Shown here: one piece after another, positions 18,180-26,424 of the stretch
How positions within the stretch are numbered: the first letter of the stretch is position 1
Layout of the letters: each line of letters begins with the position of its first letter
NCBI RefSeq assembly: GCF_021354595.1
Contig: NZ_JADWYJ010000002.1
Coordinates: 372,001 to 436,000, forward strand
Direction of reading: 5' to 3'
From: Maribellus sp. CM-23
GTDB taxonomy: Bacteria; Bacteroidota; Bacteroidia; Bacteroidales; Prolixibacteraceae
DNA length: 64,000 nucleotides
Program-made: the position numbers and the translations under genes
Notes under the pieces: model-generated
What the model was told of the DNA's origin: nothing
What the model saw: only the letters and a program-made list of their open reading frames with translations
Databases searched by the model: none

Positions 18180-19490
18180 ATGGATGCATTTATGGCTGCC
18201 CGCATGCAAATGGGGGTTTCGCTTGGATTTCATATCATTTTTGCCTGTATTGGCATGGTGATGCCCTGGTTTATGTTTGTGGCCGAATGGAAATGGCTGC
18301 GAACCAATAACCCGGTTTATCTCGATCTGGCCAAGGCCTGGTCGAAAGGAGTGGCAATTTTCTTTGCCGTTGGTGCCGTTTCGGGTACCGTTCTATCGTT
18401 TGAACTGGGCATGCTTTGGCCCGGCTTTATGGAGCACGCCGGCCCCATTTTCGGGATGCCTTTCTCGTGGGAAGGAACCGCCTTTTTTGTGGAAGCCATT
18501 GCACTGGGCTTGTTCCTTTACGGATGGAAACGCCTGAATAAATGGGTACACCTTTACACAGGCCTGATAGTAGGAATCGCCGGAGTACTTTCAGGAATTT
18601 TTGTAGTGGCCGCCAATGGCTGGATGAATGCTCCTTCCGGCTTCGATTGGATAGATGGAAAAGCCTATAATATCGACCCAGTAAAAGCAATGTTTAACAA
18701 AGCCTGGTTCTCGCAGGCGCATCACATGACCATTGCTGCCTTCTCGGCCACAGGCTTTGCCGTAGCGGGCGTACATGCCATTCTTTATTTGAAAAACAAA
18801 CTGGAGATTCATGCAAAAGCCATTACCATTGCATTGACCTTTGCTTCAGCGGCAGCAATTCTGCAGCCCATAAGTGGCGACCTGGCAGCAAAAAATGTGG
18901 CCAAACTGCAACCCGCCAAGCTGGCTGCTTTTGAGTCTCATTTCGAAACCCAGGAACGCGCACCGCTTATTATTGGCGGAATACCCGATGTAGAAAATGA
19001 AACCGTAAAATACGCCATCAAACTTCCGGGCTTCCTGAGCTTTCTGGCACATGGCGATTTCAATGCCGAAGTAAAAGGTTTGGACCAGTTCCCAAAAGAT
19101 GAATGGCCACCCATTCCGATCACGCATTATTCGTTTCAGATTATGGTGGGCATCGGCATGTTTCTAATGCTGATTGCGGCAATTTTCCTGGCCGCTACCT
19201 TCAAATACAAACACTGGCTGGAAAAGAAATGGTGGCTGAGAATGTTGTTTATTGCCACGCCTCTGGGCTTCATTGCCGTAGAAGCCGGCTGGATTGTTAC
19301 CGAAGTGGGCCGTCAACCCTGGATCATTTACGGCATTATGAAAACAAAGGACTCGCTCACACCCATGCCGGGAATCCAATATACTTTTTACACCATATCA
19401 GTGGTTTACCTCATCCTGAGCTTTGTGGTTATCTGGCTTCTGAGCAGGCAAATCAAAGTATTACAAGCTAAATACATGTCCAATGGTTGA
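18180..19490 (+). CDS. cydA: Cytochrome bd ubiquinol oxidase subunit I
   Basis: Heme-bearing subunit of the bd-type quinol oxidase in the inner membrane, which reduces oxygen with high affinity. 436 residues with about nine helices. The N-terminal GFHIIF carries the first heme-ligand histidine (His18), QAHHM the second, and VGRQPWIIYG is the conserved GRQPW motif. It is shorter than the E. coli protein (522 residues), so the quinol-binding Q-loop is of the short type. The stop overlaps the cydB start by 8 bp. No cydX-like or cydCD genes follow. Confidence 0.95.
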   Translation: MDAFMAARMQMGVSLGFHIIFACIGMVMPWFMFVAEWKWLRTNNPVYLDLAKAWSKGVAIFFAVGAVSGTVLSFELGMLWPGFMEHAGPIFGMPFSWEGTAFFVEAIALGLFLYGWKRLNKWVHLYTGLIVGIAGVLSGIFVVAANGWMNAPSGFDWIDGKAYNIDPVKAMFNKAWFSQAHHMTIAAFSATGFAVAGVHAILYLKNKLEIHAKAITIALTFASAAAILQPISGDLAAKNVAKLQPAKLAAFESHFETQERAPLIIGGIPDVENETVKYAIKLPGFLSFLAHGDFNAEVKGLDQFPKDEWPPIPITHYSFQIMVGIGMFLMLIAAIFLAATFKYKHWLEKKWWLRMLFIATPLGFIAVEAGWIVTEVGRQPWIIYGIMKTKDSLTPMPGIQYTFYTISVVYLILSFVVIWLLSRQIKVLQAKYMSNG

Positions 19491-20496
19491 AATAAATTTC
19501 CTGATAATGGTCATCAGCCTCTTTTTGTACGTGCTGCTCGGAGGGGCCGATTTTGGAGGTGGAATTCTTGAATTATTTACCCGCGGGAAAGCGGCCAAAA
19601 TTGTCACCAAAGCGATCGCCCCGGTTTGGGAGGCCAACCACATGTGGCTGATCCTGGTGGTGGTAATCCTTTTTGTTGGATTTCCAACGGTTTACTCCAC
19701 GGTTCTGACGGCTTTGCATATTCCGGTTTTGCTTGTGCTGCTGGGCATCATCATGCGCGGATCGGCTTTTACCTTCAGGCATTACGACATTGATGAGAAG
19801 CGCCCGATGAAAATCTATTCAGCCATCTTTCAGTATTCCAGTCTTGTTACTACCTTCTTTTTAGGTGTTACGCTGGGCGGAATTATTCTGGGCGAAATCA
19901 CTGTCGATTACCGCGAAGGCTTTTTCGAGGTGTACATTCACCCCTGGTTGAATCTCTTCTCAATGAGCATGGGCTTGTTCCTGGTTTTGCTGTTCGCATT
20001 TCTGGCCGGCATTTTTACCGTAAGCGAAATAAAAGACCAAGAGTACGTGCAGTATTTTGCCAAAGTGACCAAACGCCTGCTGTTGGGATTGGTACTCACC
20101 GGAGCCTTGGTTTTTATCACCGCCGAACTCGAAGGCCATCCTTTGCTGATGGAATTTATCCAGTCGCCGGTAAGTATTGCAGCCATTGTGCTGGCAACAC
20201 TCGCCCTACCCTTTTTGTGGAAATACCTGAACAACCCGAACCGGTTGATGCTTCGGCTGATCGGGGGTTTTCAAACCACCATGATCGTGATTGGTTGGTT
20301 TGCCATACAATTTCCAATTATTGTAAACATCAAAGACGCACCGGATATCACCCTGCAAAATGCCGGGGCACCCTACAAAGTTCAGTTGTATCTGCTGATC
20401 GCACTCGTGGTAGGTGTTATAATTATCCTTCCGTCGGTTGCTTACCTTTACAAGGTTTTCAAATTCGAAGAAAAGTCGGTCAGGGAAAATGAATAA
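19483..20496 (+). CDS. cydB: Cytochrome bd ubiquinol oxidase subunit II
   Basis: Partner of CydA. 337 residues, eight or nine membrane helices. The N-terminal LLGGADFGGGILEL motif and the WEANHMWLI motif are diagnostic of CydB. It overlaps cydA by 8 bp, consistent with translational coupling and equal expression. Confidence 0.95.
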   Translation: MVEINFLIMVISLFLYVLLGGADFGGGILELFTRGKAAKIVTKAIAPVWEANHMWLILVVVILFVGFPTVYSTVLTALHIPVLLVLLGIIMRGSAFTFRHYDIDEKRPMKIYSAIFQYSSLVTTFFLGVTLGGIILGEITVDYREGFFEVYIHPWLNLFSMSMGLFLVLLFAFLAGIFTVSEIKDQEYVQYFAKVTKRLLLGLVLTGALVFITAELEGHPLLMEFIQSPVSIAAIVLATLALPFLWKYLNNPNRLMLRLIGGFQTTMIVIGWFAIQFPIIVNIKDAPDITLQNAGAPYKVQLYLLIALVVGVIIILPSVAYLYKVFKFEEKSVRENE

Positions 20497-20614
20497 ACCA
20501 CCAAACATTGGCAATCACAGGTTTTTACACAATTCAAGTTTGGTTAACTGGAAAATAAATCCGGCGGGCTGAAGCTCGAATGCCGGCAAAAGTAAGCAAT
20601 AAGCATGATTTGAT

Positions 20615-20622
20615 TACTTTTG
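20615..20622 (+). promoter_or_regulatory. Probable -7 box of the rsmE promoter
   Basis: TACTTTTG matches TAnnTTTG and ends 23 bp before the rsmE ATG, giving a leader of about 17 nt. Confidence 0.5.
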
Positions 20623-20645
20623 TGTAAATCACAAATCGAAACAAA

Positions 20646-21347
20646 ATGCAGCTTTTTTACATCCCGGAAATAACAGGAAACACAGTCACACTTGATGCCG
20701 ATGAATCGAAACATGCGGTAAAAGTACTGCGATTAATCAGCGGCGACCAAATACAGATTGTGGACGGGAAGGGTGGTTTTTACCGGGCTGAAATACTGGA
20801 TGCCCACCCCAAAAGCTGCAGCCTTTCGATTCTGGAAACCCATAAAGAATTTGAAAAGCGCGACTTTAGCCTGCACCTGGCCATTGCCCCAACCAAAAAC
20901 ATCGACCGTTTTGAATGGTCTCTGGAGAAATGCACTGAAATAGGCATTGATACGATTACTCCCTTGCTTTCGGCGCATTCAGAACGAAAAATCATCAAAC
21001 CCGAACGGCTGGAAAAGATCCTTGTTTCAGCCATGAAGCAATCGGTCAAAGCATACCTTCCGAAGCTCAACGAACTCACCCGTTTTGAAGACTTGGTCAG
21101 CGCTGATTTTCAGGGAGAAAAATACATTGCCCACTGTAACGACGGAGAAAAACCACATTTACAGAAACAAGTTTCAATGGGAAAAGATGTTCTGATACTG
21201 ATTGGCCCCGAAGGTGATTTCAGCCCCGAAGAAGTTGAACAGGCCAAAGCTGCAGGCTTCACCGAAATTTCGCTCGGGAAAGCCCGGCTGCGTACCGAAA
21301 CCGCCGGCGTGGTGGCCTGCCACATCGTAAACCTGGCCAACGAATAA
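20646..21347 (+). CDS. rsmE: 16S rRNA (uracil-1498-N3)-methyltransferase
   Basis: A SPOUT-fold enzyme that methylates U1498 of 16S rRNA. 233 residues, the normal length. The SAM-binding knot motifs are visible: LIGPEGDFSPEEV and LGKARLRTETAG. The N-terminal PUA-like part includes DADESKHAVKVLR. It has its own promoter. Confidence 0.93.
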   Translation: MQLFYIPEITGNTVTLDADESKHAVKVLRLISGDQIQIVDGKGGFYRAEILDAHPKSCSLSILETHKEFEKRDFSLHLAIAPTKNIDRFEWSLEKCTEIGIDTITPLLSAHSERKIIKPERLEKILVSAMKQSVKAYLPKLNELTRFEDLVSADFQGEKYIAHCNDGEKPHLQKQVSMGKDVLILIGPEGDFSPEEVEQAKAAGFTEISLGKARLRTETAGVVACHIVNLANE

Positions 21348-21410
21348 AGCCGCAAGCCTGAACATTGAACGAAAGAATTTCGTTTCAGAAAGATTAAAAC
21401 AGAAATTACC

Positions 21411-22418
21411 ATGAAGACAACGAGAATGATGACTGCTTTTATTCTATTTATTTTTGTTCAGGCAGCGGCATCCGCACAATCGAACCAGCTAAAATGGCTC
21501 GATCTGGAGCTGACAAATTATGACTACCCCTATCCGGTTGAATACCTTCGGTTAAATGTGCAATTGCAAAACCTGAAAATGGCTTACATGGATGTTAAAC
21601 CCGACAATTACAACGGAAAAAACATCGTACTTCTTCACGGAAAAAATTTTAACGGGGCTTACTGGAAAACCACAATCGAAGCTTTGACAAAAGAAGGTTT
21701 CAGGGTGATTGTGCCCGACCAGGTTGGCTTTGGGAAATCGTCGAAACCCGAGCATTTTCATTATACATTTCAGCAATTGGCAATCAATACAAAAATGCTG
21801 CTGTATTATCTTCAGGTTACAAAAACCGCCGTTTTGGGGCACTCCATGGGCGGAATGCTGGCCACCCGCTTTGCGTTGATGTTTCCGGAAACAACCGAAA
21901 AACTGGTTCTTGAAAACCCAATCGGGCTGGAAGACTGGAAACTGGTTGCTCCTTACAAACCGGTGGAATGGTGGTACGAAAACGAGCTTAAAAAAAGCTA
22001 TCAGCAAATAAAGGATTACCAGCTGGCAAGTTATTACGACGGAAAATGGAGCCCCGATTACGATGAATGGGTAAACCTTTTGGCCGGATGGACATTAAAT
22101 TCGGATTACCCGCGTATTGCCTGGAATGCGGCGCTAACCTACGATATGATTTTTACGCAACCGGTATTGTACGAATTTCCGCAGGTACAGGTGCCTACCC
22201 TGCTGATTATCGGAACCCGCGACCGGACGGCACTGGGAAAAGGACTGGTTTCGGAAGAAGTCAGGGAAAAAATGGGATTGTACGAAGAACTTGGGAAAAA
22301 AACACAGGCAGCCATCCCCCACTCTGAATTAGTAGAGATTCCGAATATTGGTCATCTGCCGCACATTGAAAGCTTTGATCAATTCATCACTCCCTTAACA
22401 AAATTCCTGAAAAAATAG
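21411..22418 (+). CDS. Secreted alpha/beta hydrolase
   Basis: 335 residues with a signal peptide (cut near ASAQ, residue 23), so exported to the periplasm or beyond. The catalytic triad is visible: the nucleophile elbow GHSMGG, the acid in GTRDRTAL, and the histidine in IGHLPHIE. The oxyanion region is LLHGKNFNGAYW. Substrate unknown; an esterase or lactonase-like role fits the family. It begins 63 bp after rsmE. Confidence 0.85.
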   Translation: MKTTRMMTAFILFIFVQAAASAQSNQLKWLDLELTNYDYPYPVEYLRLNVQLQNLKMAYMDVKPDNYNGKNIVLLHGKNFNGAYWKTTIEALTKEGFRVIVPDQVGFGKSSKPEHFHYTFQQLAINTKMLLYYLQVTKTAVLGHSMGGMLATRFALMFPETTEKLVLENPIGLEDWKLVAPYKPVEWWYENELKKSYQQIKDYQLASYYDGKWSPDYDEWVNLLAGWTLNSDYPRIAWNAALTYDMIFTQPVLYEFPQVQVPTLLIIGTRDRTALGKGLVSEEVREKMGLYEELGKKTQAAIPHSELVEIPNIGHLPHIESFDQFITPLTKFLKK

Positions 22419-22541
22419 CCCCATAAATCCTCTTTCCATCCGAATTCTGCCGCCTCTTTTGGGGCAATGTTAGCAGTATGTAACCAAAGCTGAAATACCC
22501 GGTGTTTTGACAATTAAATTTTTATTCCCCTTTATATTGGA

Positions 22542-22549
22542 TAGCTTTG
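22542..22549 (+). promoter_or_regulatory. Probable -7 box of the FemAB-like gene
   Basis: TAGCTTTG matches TAnnTTTG and lies 15 bp before the ATG at 22565. It overlaps the TTG that would otherwise open the frame at 22547, which supports the later ATG. Confidence 0.45.
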
Positions 22550-22564
22550 CCCAAAATTTTGGAG

Positions 22565-23668
22565 ATGGATTGTACGATTGTTCAAAAGGATATTGAGGAG
22601 ATTAAGCCAAGCAACATTCTCTCTCAAACACCTTTCTGGGGAAGATTAAAGGATAAGCAAGGCTTTCAACCCAAAGGATTTGAAATTTCAGTGTCAAAGG
22701 ATACACTTTTCAGCCATGGCGATGTGCTGGGAAGTGAGAGCGATGATCTTTTGGTGCTCATCAAATACATCGATGCCACTCATTGTTTTGCCTATGTTCC
22801 GTACGGTCCGGAGTTGGAGCCGGAGTTCGAAAACCAGGGTGTTTTTCTGGAACAACTGTCGGAAACCATCAAGCCTTACCTTCCGCACAACTGTATTTTC
22901 ATCCGCTACGATCTGGCCTGGCAAAACCAGTGGTCGGCCGATGACGATTATTTTGATGCCCATGGAAACTGGACCGGGCCACCCGACGAGCAGGTTCAGG
23001 AGTTCAGGGTTAATTATAAAACCATTAACTGGAGACTGAAAAAAAGCCCGAGCGACATTCTCCCCAAGAATACGTTTTTCCTGGATCTCACCCAGCAGGA
23101 AGATACACTTTTGTCGAACATGCGTTACAACACCCGCTACAATGTAAAACGGGCGCTGAACCAGGGCATCAGAATTCAGGAATACGGCGTCGAACACATC
23201 AGCGAATGGTACCGTTTGTATTACGATACAGCGGTTCGGCACAACCTGCCTTTGCAAAACGAACAGTATTTTCTGAGCATCCTTAAAAAACAGGATAATA
23301 ACAAAAAAGGGGTGAAGGTAAAAATGCTAATGGCCGACTGGAAAGGAGAATACATGGCCTCTATGTTTTTGGCGCTGTCGCACAAGCGCGGCACCTATCT
23401 TTACGGAGCTTCAGCCACCAATAAGCAAAACATTATGGCCAGCTATGCCCTGCAGTGGGAGTCCATAAAAATGGCGAAGAACTGGGGCTGTTCCGAGTAC
23501 GATATGTTTGGCTCGGCTCCCAACATCAACCAGAGCCATCCTTTGCACGGAATTCATATTTACAAGAAAGGTTTCGGCGGCAATTTGTATCACCGAATGG
23601 GTTGCTGGGATTATCCTTATTCCCAAAAACACTACGATTTATTCATCGTCCAGGAACTTTGTAACTGA
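22565..23668 (+). CDS. FemAB-like aminoacyl/acyl transferase (GNAT fold)
   Basis: A 367-residue cytosolic protein with the FemAB pattern of paired acetyltransferase-like domains. Visible landmarks are the SQTPFWGRLK segment after the N terminus, the NMRYNTRYNVKRAL segment, LYGASATNK, and YDMFGSAPNINQSHPLHGI followed by KKGFGG near the C terminus. FemAB enzymes transfer amino acids from aminoacyl-tRNA to peptidoglycan precursors; in Bacteroidota the acceptor is not established. The ATG at 22565 is chosen over the TTG at 22547 because a promoter box overlaps the latter. Confidence 0.82.
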   Translation: MDCTIVQKDIEEIKPSNILSQTPFWGRLKDKQGFQPKGFEISVSKDTLFSHGDVLGSESDDLLVLIKYIDATHCFAYVPYGPELEPEFENQGVFLEQLSETIKPYLPHNCIFIRYDLAWQNQWSADDDYFDAHGNWTGPPDEQVQEFRVNYKTINWRLKKSPSDILPKNTFFLDLTQQEDTLLSNMRYNTRYNVKRALNQGIRIQEYGVEHISEWYRLYYDTAVRHNLPLQNEQYFLSILKKQDNNKKGVKVKMLMADWKGEYMASMFLALSHKRGTYLYGASATNKQNIMASYALQWESIKMAKNWGCSEYDMFGSAPNINQSHPLHGIHIYKKGFGGNLYHRMGCWDYPYSQKHYDLFIVQELCN

Positions 23669-23767
23669 TGGGTAGAGGCACGAGAAACACCTCTCCACAT
23701 CTTTTAAAAATTGAAGGAATAGTTTTGGGTTTCAGATTCGTGTTGTATTTTTCGGAAAATTTAAGAC

Positions 23768-24421
23768 ATGCGGTTTCAACTGGTAATTTGGATTATTTTT
23801 CTGGCAGCGGCTGTAAATGCGCAAAACAGCGGTGTAAAAATCGCTTTGCTGAAATACAACGGAGGTGGCGACTGGTATTCTGATCCGACCGCACTCCCAA
23901 ACCTGATCGAATATTGCAACCGCACGATAAACACCAACATTCAAACTGAACCATCTACCATTGAAGTGGGCAGTCCTGAGATTTTTAATTTCCCGTTTGT
24001 AGGCTTAACCGGGCACGGCAATATTATTTTCTCGGAAAGCGATGCCACAAACCTGCGCCACTACCTCGAAGGCGGCGGCTTTTTATATGCTGACGACAAT
24101 TACGGGATGGATGAATATTTTCGCAGGGAAATGAAAAAAGTTTTCCCTGAAAAAGAGCTGGTTGAATTACCACCTTCGCATCCGGTTTTTCACCAGAAGT
24201 TTGATTTTCCCAACGGAATTCCCAAAATCCACGAACACGATGGGAAACCTGCGCAGGCCTTTGGAATTTTTATTGAAGACCGCCTCGTTTGTTTGTATAC
24301 CTACGAATGTGACTTGGGCGATGGCTGGGAAGACGAAGCCGTACACAACGATCCGCCCGAACTCCGCGAGAAAGCACTTCAAATGGGTGCCAACATCATT
24401 TCATTTGTGTTTAATCAGTAG
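23768..24421 (+). CDS. DUF4159 exported protein
   Basis: 217 residues with a signal peptide (cut near VNAQ, residue 19). The mature part matches DUF4159: IALLKYNGGGDWYSDP near the start, then GHGNIIFSE, GGGFLYADDNYGMDEYFRRE and LPPSHPVFH. The fold is glutamine-amidotransferase-like by family assignment, but no catalytic cysteine is apparent. A TATTTTTC -7-like box with a TTTTG about 18 nt upstream lies at about 23725-23755. Confidence 0.8.
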   Translation: MRFQLVIWIIFLAAAVNAQNSGVKIALLKYNGGGDWYSDPTALPNLIEYCNRTINTNIQTEPSTIEVGSPEIFNFPFVGLTGHGNIIFSESDATNLRHYLEGGGFLYADDNYGMDEYFRREMKKVFPEKELVELPPSHPVFHQKFDFPNGIPKIHEHDGKPAQAFGIFIEDRLVCLYTYECDLGDGWEDEAVHNDPPELREKALQMGANIISFVFNQ

Positions 24422-24429
24422 TAGAAGAA

Positions 24430-24633
24430 ATGCGTGAATGCTGAAATGCATAAATACTGAAAACAACTGCAAATAATACACTTGCAATAAGATAATAAAA
24501 CGGAAAGAATACCAAAAACCGCGATTCAGCACAAATTGAATAAGCTAAAGCCTGCAGCTATTTTATGCCCAATTAGCTTACATATTGAGATAAATAATCA
24601 TTAAAGCATTAACGCATTCAAGCATTTTAGCAT
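24430..24633. repeat. Inverted pair of 8-nt-period ATGC repeats in an intergenic gap
   Basis: Left arm: ATGC at 24430, 24438 and 24446. Right arm: GCAT at 24606, 24614, 24622 and 24630. Each arm has an exact 8-nt period and the arms are reverse complements in sense. The 150 bp between them holds no ORF. It could be the remnant of a small mobile element or a long hairpin. Confidence 0.5.
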
Positions 24634-24638
24634 TAATT

Positions 24639-25214
24639 ATGAAGATACTAGCCATAAACGGAAGCCCACGGAAAAACGGAAACACTGCACTTTTGATCCA
24701 TGAGATGTTCAAAATTTTTGAAGCGGAAGGTTTTCAAACCGACTTGGTACAATTGGGGAACAAACCTGTGCATGGCTGCACCGCTTGTGCCAAATGCAAA
24801 GAAGAGCAAGACGGACGGTGCCACATCAAAAACGATCACCTGAACTTGTGCATCGGGAAAATGCTGGAAGCAGATGGGATCATCATCGGATCGCCGGTGT
24901 ATTTTGCCGATGTCACCACCGAAATTAAAGCTTTGATTGACGTAGCCGGATATGCAACCCGTGCAAGTGGCCATCTTCTGAAAAGAAAAGTGGGAGCCGG
25001 TGTTATCGCGGTCCGTCGCGGCGGAGCACTTCATGCCTTTGAAACGATCAACAACTTTTTCTTGATCAACCAAATGATCGTTCCGGGATCGAGTTACTGG
25101 AACTTTGCCATCGGGCGTAATCCGGGAGATGTGCTAAACGATGACGAAGGTATGCAAACCATTCGCACCCTGGCCGACAACATGGTCTGGCTCCTCAATC
25201 AACTAAAAAAGTAG
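24639..25214 (+). CDS. Flavodoxin-family NAD(P)H-dependent reductase
   Basis: 191 residues with the FMN-binding phosphate loop NGSPRKNGNT at 7-16, a cysteine cluster CTACAKCKEEQDGRC typical of the iron-sulfur flavoprotein-like branch, and the second flavin loop GSPVYFADV. It catalyses flavin-dependent electron transfer in the cytosol; the partner is unknown. It stops 3 bp before the end of the convergent coiled-coil lipoprotein gene. Confidence 0.87.
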   Translation: MKILAINGSPRKNGNTALLIHEMFKIFEAEGFQTDLVQLGNKPVHGCTACAKCKEEQDGRCHIKNDHLNLCIGKMLEADGIIIGSPVYFADVTTEIKALIDVAGYATRASGHLLKRKVGAGVIAVRRGGALHAFETINNFFLINQMIVPGSSYWNFAIGRNPGDVLNDDEGMQTIRTLADNMVWLLNQLKK

Positions 25215-25217
25215 GTT

Positions 25218-26096
25218 TTATTTGGTTACTACCACCAAAAACTTCGAAGCGTTCCAGAAAATATTCTGGTTGTCAACAAACAAGGTGTCGGCTGTTTTTT
25301 CACCCGAAATATGAAACGATCCCGCCGGATGAACCGTGATCACCTCTGCTTTTTTGGTATTTAACGGGATATAGGCAAAGTCGCGAATATCAACCGCGGT
25401 AAATACTTCTTTGTTGAAATCTTCTTTTACAACCGATGTACGGCCAATTCCCAGGAAACCGCCGCTCCGGTCAACCACACCACTTTCCTCCAGTTCCTTG
25501 CGGCTGCCAATTACATAAAAAGCCTTGTTGAGCTCATGCACCTGTCTGTCAATGGTATTCGATTTCTCCTGGCTTTCCGATTCCATCACCGCAATCTTCT
25601 CATTCAGCTGAATCACGTCGCGGCTTAGGTTCTGAACGTCGGTATTCAAACGCGCAATTTCTGCATCCTTTTCGTCTACCTGCTTTTGCAAACTGCTTAC
25701 CAGCCGTTCAAGCTCGGCAATGGTCGAATTCAGCTTTCCAACTTTGTAGTTCGCGTTGTTCAGCTTTTTTTGCAAGGCAGCCAACTGCTCCTTGTTCTTT
25801 TGCAACATCTCATTCAGCAGCGCCACATCATCCAGTATCGCCTGTTTCTGGCTGTAGCTCATCTCACGTTGTCCGCTTGATTTCACGGTCACCAACTTTT
25901 CCATCGTTTTAATGGAATCGAGCGTGGCCATTATCTCGTTGAAATCTTCGAGATAGCCTGTCACTGCGGAATCCTTTAGCTCGGCCTCCCGCGTAATGCT
26001 GTCTCTTTCCTGGGTAAGTTTTGATACATCCTTTTTATAATTCTGGCAGGAAACTGCTACTGTTACCAAGATCACTGCAATAAATAACCTGTTCAT
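25218..26096 (-). CDS. Coiled-coil lipoprotein
   Basis: 292 residues; lipobox VAVSC (Cys17). Residues about 20-205 form a long coiled coil rich in K, E, Q and L heptads. A beta-rich C-terminal domain follows (about 200-292), with KELEESGVVDRSGGFLGIGR and PAGSFHI segments that I recognise as recurrent in Bacteroidota proteins of unknown function. Periplasmic, probably anchored to a membrane. Monocistronic by context. Confidence 0.75.
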   Translation of the reverse strand: MNRLFIAVILVTVAVSCQNYKKDVSKLTQERDSITREAELKDSAVTGYLEDFNEIMATLDSIKTMEKLVTVKSSGQREMSYSQKQAILDDVALLNEMLQKNKEQLAALQKKLNNANYKVGKLNSTIAELERLVSSLQKQVDEKDAEIARLNTDVQNLSRDVIQLNEKIAVMESESQEKSNTIDRQVHELNKAFYVIGSRKELEESGVVDRSGGFLGIGRTSVVKEDFNKEVFTAVDIRDFAYIPLNTKKAEVITVHPAGSFHISGEKTADTLFVDNQNIFWNASKFLVVVTK

Positions 26097-26358
26097 ACCT
26101 TTCTGATTTTTATTACGCTATATTAACGAATTTCGCGTTCATAATGATACGTTACCTGCCAGAAGTTTTACAATGAAAGCAAAACGTGAAAACGGAACGC
26201 TGGGAGCATTGATTTTGACAGATAATCACGAATAAAACAGCGAAAAACAGTAGTATCTGAGTTATCGGTGTTCTATTTGGTTTAAATTATCTCTTTTGCT
26301 TTTCTGATAGCTTCGTCGAAATAATACAACTGTATTTTCTCGTTGATTTTTGGCAGGT
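26097..26358. other. Non-coding gap upstream of the coiled-coil lipoprotein
   Basis: About 260 bp with no ORF on either strand; it separates the lipoprotein promoter side from the pfp terminator. Nothing structured was seen apart from that terminator. Confidence 0.4.
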
Positions 26359-26391
26359 AAAAAAAGGCCATCCGTCAATTGACGGATGGCC
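26359..26391 (-). terminator. Rho-independent terminator of the PPi-phosphofructokinase gene
   Basis: A perfect inverted repeat at 26366-26391 (GGCCATCCGTCA/TGACGGATGGCC) followed on the minus strand by seven T. Confidence 0.9.
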
Positions 26392-26424
26392 TTGCTATAA
26401 TATACTATATAGTCTAATTGAGTC

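Noticed and set aside
22694..23257. 187-codon minus-strand frame inside the FemAB-like gene
   Set aside because: Shadow of a well-supported gene on the other strand.
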